Origin: Cupriavidus sp. YR651
GTDB taxonomy: Bacteria; Pseudomonadota; Gammaproteobacteria; Burkholderiales; Burkholderiaceae
Direction: 5' to 3'
Assembly: GCF_900101625.1 (NCBI RefSeq)
Contig: NZ_FMYZ01000012.1
Coordinates: 1-64,000, forward strand
DNA: 64,000 nt
A program made the position numbers and the translations under genes. Positions 59,800 to 64,000 of this stretch are shown here, piece by piece. How positions within the stretch are numbered: position 1 is the stretch's first letter; every line of letters starts with the position of its first letter. The notes under the pieces were generated by a model. That model did no database searches and was not told where the DNA came from. It worked only from the letters and a program-made list of their open reading frames with translations.

Positions 59800-60717
59800 A
59801 TGACGCCGCTCCGTTCTTCCTCCAGCGCCACCGGGAAGCCAGGCGCGGCCGCCGCACCCGCAACGCCGGTGCTGGCGCCGCTGCGCGACGACATGCGTGA
59901 CTTCCTGCTGACCGAGCGCGATTTCGAGAAAGTCCGCGCGCTGATTCACAAGCGCGCGGGGATCTCGCTGGGCAGCCATAAGCGCGAAATGGTCTACAGC
60001 CGGCTGGCCCGGCGCCTGCGGTCGCTGCAGCTGGGCGACTTCGGCAGCTACCTGTCCTTGCTGGAATCGGACGAGGGCTCCCAGGAGTGGGAGTTCTTCA
60101 CCAATGCGCTGACCACCAACCTGACCTCGTTCTTCCGCGAGGCGCACCACTTCCCGCTGCTGGCCGAGCACGCCAAGAAGACTGGCCGGCCCTATAGCGT
60201 CTGGTGCGCGGCGGCATCGACGGGCGAAGAGCCTTACTCCATCGCCATCACGCTGGCCGAGGCGCTGGGCGACCGCGCCGGCTCGGTGCTGGCCACCGAT
60301 ATCGACACGCAGGTGCTGGCCAAGGCGCGCAACGGCGTGTACACGAGCGAGCAGGTCGCGCGACTGTCGCAGGAACGCCTGAAGCGCTTCTTCCTGAAGG
60401 GCACCGGCACGCGGGCGGGATCGGTCAAGGTCAAGCCGGACCTGGCGTCGACGATCGCGTTCGAGCCACTGAACCTGCTGGCGCCGGACTGGGGCCTGCG
60501 CGAGAAGTTCGACGTGATCTTCTGCCGCAACGTGATGATCTATTTCGACAAGCCGACGCAGGGCCGCATCCTGGAGCGGTTTGCACCGTTGCTCAAGCCA
60601 AATGGCCTGCTGTTCGCCGGTCATTCGGAGAACTTCTCCTACGTGACGCGCGCGTTCCAGCTGCGTGGACAAACCGTCTACGAGCTGGCCGGCAAGGGCA
60701 GCGGGGGAGGCGCATGA
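59800..60717 (+). CDS. cheR: Chemoreceptor methyltransferase CheR
   Basis: A 305-aa SAM-dependent glutamate methyltransferase. An N-terminal helical domain (LTERDFEKVRALIHKRAGISLGSHKREMVYSRLARRLRSL) is followed by the SAM domain with WCAAASTGEEPYSIAITLAE and FCRNVMIYFD. It methylates the receptors, docking to W-x-x-F tails such as those on two receptors in this window. An N-terminal Ala/Pro-rich extension of about 25 residues precedes it. The stop overlaps the cheD start. Confidence 0.95.
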   Translation: MTPLRSSSSATGKPGAAAAPATPVLAPLRDDMRDFLLTERDFEKVRALIHKRAGISLGSHKREMVYSRLARRLRSLQLGDFGSYLSLLESDEGSQEWEFFTNALTTNLTSFFREAHHFPLLAEHAKKTGRPYSVWCAAASTGEEPYSIAITLAEALGDRAGSVLATDIDTQVLAKARNGVYTSEQVARLSQERLKRFFLKGTGTRAGSVKVKPDLASTIAFEPLNLLAPDWGLREKFDVIFCRNVMIYFDKPTQGRILERFAPLLKPNGLLFAGHSENFSYVTRAFQLRGQTVYELAGKGSGGGA

Positions 60718-61373
60718 TGCGGACGCCCCAGATGCCCGAGGCGATTGCCACGCGCAAATACTTCGACCGCGAATTCGGCAAGCAGGCCATCAAGCTGCTG
60801 CCCAACGAGTACTACGTGAGCGGCGAGGACGTGGTCCTGACCACGGTGCTGGGCTCCTGCGTGGCCGCGTGCATTCGCGACGAAGTGGCCGGCGTCGGTG
60901 GCATGAACCATTTCATGCTGCCCGACGACGAGAATGCCGGCGCGGACCGCATGCTGTCCGCCTCCATGCGCTACGGCTGCTATGCGCTGGAAGTGCTGAT
61001 CAATGAACTATTGAAGATGGGCGCCCGGCGCGAACGTCTGGAGGCCAAGGTTTTTGGCGGCGGCGCCGTCCTGGCCAACATGACGACCCTCAATATTGGG
61101 GACCGGAATGCCGATTTTGTATTGAAGTATCTGAAGACCGAAGAGATTCGCGTGGCGGCGCAGGATTTGCGCGGGCCGCATGCGCGACGGGTCAGCTACT
61201 TCCCGTCGAGCGGCCTGGCGCTGGTGCGCCGGCTGACGCGACAGGATGACACGGTAGGCGTGGAACGCGATGAACGCGCACTGGCGCGCGCGCTGTCCAC
61301 ATCCACAAAGGCGCCCACCCGAGGCGCAGTGGAATTATTTACGCGGCAGGCAACGGCGAGACCGCTGGCCTGA
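60714..61373 (+). CDS. cheD: Chemoreceptor glutamine deamidase CheD
   Basis: A 219-aa CheD. The catalytic Cys is in VLGSCVAACIRD, followed by the His of GGMNHFMLPDD, and VFGGGAVLANM is conserved. It deamidates Gln residues in receptor methylation helices. GGGGGAGG precedes the ATG, which overlaps the cheR stop (ATGA). An alternative ATG is one codon later. An upstream open frame in the same reading phase runs inside cheR and is not used. Confidence 0.93.
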   Translation: MMRTPQMPEAIATRKYFDREFGKQAIKLLPNEYYVSGEDVVLTTVLGSCVAACIRDEVAGVGGMNHFMLPDDENAGADRMLSASMRYGCYALEVLINELLKMGARRERLEAKVFGGGAVLANMTTLNIGDRNADFVLKYLKTEEIRVAAQDLRGPHARRVSYFPSSGLALVRRLTRQDDTVGVERDERALARALSTSTKAPTRGAVELFTRQATARPLA

Positions 61374-61395
61374 AATGTGAGACGTAGAGACGAAT

Positions 61396-62469
61396 ATGAC
61401 CGCCGCGAAAATCAAGGTGCTGTGCGTGGACGATTCCGCGCTGATTCGCAGCCTGATGACGGAGATCATCAACAGCCAGCCGGACATGGAGGTTGTCGGG
61501 ACCGCCCCTGACCCGCTGGTAGCGCGTGACCTGATCAAGCGCCTGAATCCGGACGTGCTGACGCTGGACGTGGAAATGCCGCGCATGGACGGGCTGGATT
61601 TCCTGGAGCGCCTGATGCGCCTGCGGCCGATGCCGGTGCTGATGGTGTCCTCGCTGACCGAGCGCGGATCGGAGATCACGATGCGCGCGCTGGAACTGGG
61701 CGCGGTGGATTTCGTCACCAAGCCCAAGCTCGGCATCCGGGATGGGCTGATCGAGTACACGGACACCATCGCGGACAAGATCCGCGCGGCATCCCGCGCC
61801 CGGGTGCGCGTGAGGGCGGAAGCCCCGGCGGAAGGCGCCCCTGCCGCACCGATCCTGCGCACGCCGCTGTTGTCGACGGAAAAACTGATCATCGTGGGCG
61901 CATCCACGGGCGGCACGGAAGCCATCAAGGAATTCCTGATGCCGCTGCCGCCGGATTGTCCGGCCGTGATGATCGTGCAGCATATGCCGGCCGGCTTCAC
62001 CAAGTCGTTCGCGCAGCGGCTGAACGGCCTGTGCCGCATCACGGTCAAGGAGGCCGAGCACGGCGAGCGCGTGCTGCCGGGCTACGCGTATATCGCCCCC
62101 GGCGACTCGCACCTGTTGCTGGCGCGCAGTGGTGCCAACTACGTGGCGCACCTGTCGCAGGAAGCGCCCGTCAACCGCCACCGGCCGTCGGTCGATGTGC
62201 TGTTCGATTCGGCCGCGGTGCATGGCGGCAAGAACGTGACAGGGGTGATCCTGACCGGCATGGGCAAGGACGGCGCCCGTGGCATGCTCCGCATGCGCGA
62301 GGCGGGCGCGTACAACCTGTCGCAGGACGAGCAGTCCTGCATCGTGTTTGGCATGCCGAAGGAAGCCATCGCTGCCGGCGGCGTGCATGAAGTGGTGCCC
62401 CTGCACCAGATGAGCCAGCGCGTCATGGCGCACCTGGCGACGTTTGGTGCGCGGGCACAGCGCGTATAA
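61396..62469 (+). CDS. cheB: Chemotaxis methylesterase response regulator CheB
   Basis: A 357-aa two-domain protein. The receiver has CVDDSAL and the phospho-acceptor Asp58 (VLTLDVEMPRMDG). The methylesterase domain has its Ser in IIVGASTGGTEA, His in MIVQHMPAGFT and Asp in TGMGKDGARG, the catalytic triad. Phosphorylation by CheA activates demethylation of receptor Glu residues. It follows cheD by 22 bp. Confidence 0.96.
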   Translation: MTAAKIKVLCVDDSALIRSLMTEIINSQPDMEVVGTAPDPLVARDLIKRLNPDVLTLDVEMPRMDGLDFLERLMRLRPMPVLMVSSLTERGSEITMRALELGAVDFVTKPKLGIRDGLIEYTDTIADKIRAASRARVRVRAEAPAEGAPAAPILRTPLLSTEKLIIVGASTGGTEAIKEFLMPLPPDCPAVMIVQHMPAGFTKSFAQRLNGLCRITVKEAEHGERVLPGYAYIAPGDSHLLLARSGANYVAHLSQEAPVNRHRPSVDVLFDSAAVHGGKNVTGVILTGMGKDGARGMLRMREAGAYNLSQDEQSCIVFGMPKEAIAAGGVHEVVPLHQMSQRVMAHLATFGARAQRV

Positions 62470-62576
62470 GGTCGCGCAGCAACAAAAGACAACGGCGGCG
62501 GGCGTGGCGCGAGGGATTCGCGCGGCGAAACGCAGCCGGTTCATATTCCCATCCACAACTGTTTTGGAGCCGTAGA

Positions 62577-62963
62577 GTGGACAAGAACATCAAGATCCTG
62601 GTGGTCGACGACTTCCCGACCATGCGTCGGATTATCCGTAACCTGCTCAAGGAGCTGGGCTTCACCAACGTCGAGGAAGCCGAGGACGGCGCCGCCGGCC
62701 TGGACAAGGTCAAGGACGGCAGCTTCCAGTTCGTGGTATCGGACTGGAACATGCCGAACATGGATGGCCTGACCATGCTGCAATCGATCCGCGCGATTCC
62801 CGAGATCGCCAAGACCCCGGTGCTGATGGTGACCGCCGAGGCCAAGAAGGAGAACATCATCGCAGCCGCGCAGGCCGGCGCCAACGGCTACGTGGTGAAG
62901 CCGTTCACCGCGGCAACGCTGGACGAGAAGATCACCAAGATCTTCGAGAAGCTGGGTCAATAA
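62577..62963 (+). CDS. cheY: Chemotaxis response regulator CheY
   Basis: A 128-aa receiver. Asp11, Asp12 (VVDDFPTMRRI), the phospho-acceptor Asp56 (VVSDWNMPNMDG), the Thr of LMVTAEAKKEN and the Lys of VVKPFTA are present, matching the E. coli pattern closely. The start is GTG at 62577, before DKNIKILVV. Phospho-CheY binds the flagellar switch FliM. cheZ follows 12 bp later. Confidence 0.96.
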   Translation: MDKNIKILVVDDFPTMRRIIRNLLKELGFTNVEEAEDGAAGLDKVKDGSFQFVVSDWNMPNMDGLTMLQSIRAIPEIAKTPVLMVTAEAKKENIIAAAQAGANGYVVKPFTAATLDEKITKIFEKLGQ

Positions 62964-62975
62964 GAGGTAGCCGAC

Positions 62976-63611
62976 ATGTCGACGACTCCGACTATCAGCA
63001 ATGAATCGGCCGAGCAGATCATCCATCGCATCGGCAACCTGACGCGGATGCTGCGCGATAACATGCGGGAGCTGGGGCTCGACAAGGAAATCGAGCGGGC
63101 CGCGCAGGCGATCCCCGATGCTCGCGACCGCCTGAGCTATATCGCCGCCATGACCGAGCAGGCCGCCGAGCGCACGCTGACGGCCGTCGAGCTGGCGCAG
63201 CCGCTGCAGGAAGACCTGGAGGCCAAGGCCACGGCGCTGGACAAGCGTTGGGACGAGTGGTTCGAGAAACCGGTGGAGCTGGGCGATGCCCGCGCCCTGG
63301 TACTCGACACGCGGGAGTTCCTGACGGACGTACCCCAGAAGGCCAAGGCCACCGGCAGCCACCTGCTGGAGATCATGATGGCGCAGGATTTCCAGGATCT
63401 GACCGGCCAGGTGATCAAGAAGATGATGGACATGATCCGTAGCCTGGAGCAGGAATTGCTGCAGGTGCTGATCGACAACGTGCCGGCCGAGCGCCGCGTG
63501 GAGGCACCTTCCACGCTGATGAACGGTCCGCAGATCAACCCGGAAGGCAAGGCCGATGTGGTATCGGACCAGTCGCAGGTGGACGATCTGCTGGCAAGCC
63601 TGGGATTCTGA
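62976..63611 (+). CDS. cheZ: CheY phosphatase CheZ
   Basis: A 211-aa CheZ. The long helical hairpin contains the catalytic Gln region EIMMAQDFQDLTGQVIKKMM, and the C-terminal CheY-docking helix ends SQVDDLLASLGF. It speeds removal of phosphate from CheY, typical of beta- and gamma-proteobacteria. It closes the chemotaxis run and is followed by a strong terminator. Confidence 0.94.
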   Translation: MSTTPTISNESAEQIIHRIGNLTRMLRDNMRELGLDKEIERAAQAIPDARDRLSYIAAMTEQAAERTLTAVELAQPLQEDLEAKATALDKRWDEWFEKPVELGDARALVLDTREFLTDVPQKAKATGSHLLEIMMAQDFQDLTGQVIKKMMDMIRSLEQELLQVLIDNVPAERRVEAPSTLMNGPQINPEGKADVVSDQSQVDDLLASLGF

Positions 63612-63654
63612 GTCCGGGGCTGTTGTGTGGGGATGAAGCAGGACGCAGCAGGAC

Positions 63655-63695
63655 AAACGGGACGATCGCGTCAGGTGATCGTCCCGTTTGTTTTT
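63655..63695 (+). terminator. Terminator of the chemotaxis operon
   Basis: Perfect 13-bp stem (AAACGGGACGATC and its complement) with a 9-nt loop, then a T-rich run. It begins 44 bp after cheZ. Confidence 0.92.
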
Positions 63696-63705
63696 GGGCG
63701 AAGCG

Positions 63706-63915
63706 CTAGTCGATGCCGCAGCCGAACTCATTGCCCACTGGGGTTCCCCAATCCAGGGTCGGATGAGATTCCGCACCTGCCTGCAGTTCGGCGATGTATT
63801 CCGCCAGGGGGAATGAAGCTCCGGAGATTTTCTCGTTAGTCCTTCCTGACACAACTCGCCCGGAGGGTCCATCGATGCCTGGATTCCGGCAGTCTTGTGA
63901 ATGGAGATATCGCAT
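63706..63915 (-). CDS. Hypothetical protein, 69 aa
   Basis: The protein begins MRYLHSQDCRNPGIDGPSGR and contains FPLAEYIAELQAGAESHPTLDW. No family is recognised. A GTG nine codons upstream (63942) is an alternative start, and neither start has a strong ribosome site. A short inverted repeat (GTCTAC-ATC-GTAGAT) lies just upstream at about 63957-63971 and may be part of its promoter. It is convergent with the chemotaxis operon. Confidence 0.5.
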   Translation of the reverse strand: MRYLHSQDCRNPGIDGPSGRVVSGRTNEKISGASFPLAEYIAELQAGAESHPTLDWGTPVGNEFGCGID

Positions 63916-64000
63916 CAGAGTGTGTCCTCGCGGTGTGGACACCGGCGGTATCAGTGTCTACATCGTAGATACAACGCCGGCTGTCGGAGAAGGGTTCGGG

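Overview
The window is high-GC DNA from a beta-proteobacterium of the Burkholderiaceae, most like Cupriavidus or Ralstonia. This is inferred from the 23S/5S rRNA end, the Burkholderia-type H-NS protein, a Bug-type binding protein, the stand-alone pcaIJF operon and the gene order flhDC-motAB-cheAWRDBYZ. I could run no database search, so family names come from reading motifs.

Layout. 1-320: 3' end of 23S rRNA, 5S rRNA and terminator. 0.5-11.6 kb: housekeeping and stress genes, namely a GIY-YIG protein, ohrR-ohr, a DegP-type protease, a MarR/MFS efflux pair, a moxR-DUF58-transglutaminase operon and a phytanoyl-CoA dioxygenase-like gene. 11.7-21.6 kb: an accessory metabolic island. It has a GntR regulator, a 2Fe-2S flavoprotein reductase, a GlcG-like protein, an aldehyde dehydrogenase, a haem-oxygenase-like di-iron enzyme (HDO), an ornithine-cyclodeaminase-family enzyme, a permease, two ferredoxins around an unrecognised 105-aa protein, and an IclR regulator. 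GTATAC-centred sites lie before each of its transcription units except iclR.

21.8-32.6 kb: a LysR regulator, a secreted repeat protein, YggT, a MarR regulator, a glycine-zipper lipoprotein, a dienelactone hydrolase, a PLD-type nuclease, dodecin and sbcDC. 32.9-37.6 kb: pcaIJF (the end of the beta-ketoadipate pathway), an SDR and a Bug receptor. 37.8-43.3 kb: a PadR regulator, nitronate monooxygenase, a SnoaL-like protein, a tyrosine-recombinase-like protein that has lost catalytic residues, galE and hns. 44-63.6 kb: a motility and chemotaxis block with three chemoreceptors, an EAL protein, a CheY-like regulator, two cheW, flhDC, motAB, cheA, cheR, cheD, cheB, cheY and cheZ, closed by a strong terminator.

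The best candidate for an undescribed system is the 11.7-21.6 kb island. The HDO protein keeps all six di-iron ligands of the CADD/BesC type. The neighbouring reductase and two ferredoxins could supply it with electrons, and the aldehyde dehydrogenase and cyclodeaminase-type enzyme suggest catabolism of an amino- or imino-acid-like compound. The substrate is unknown.
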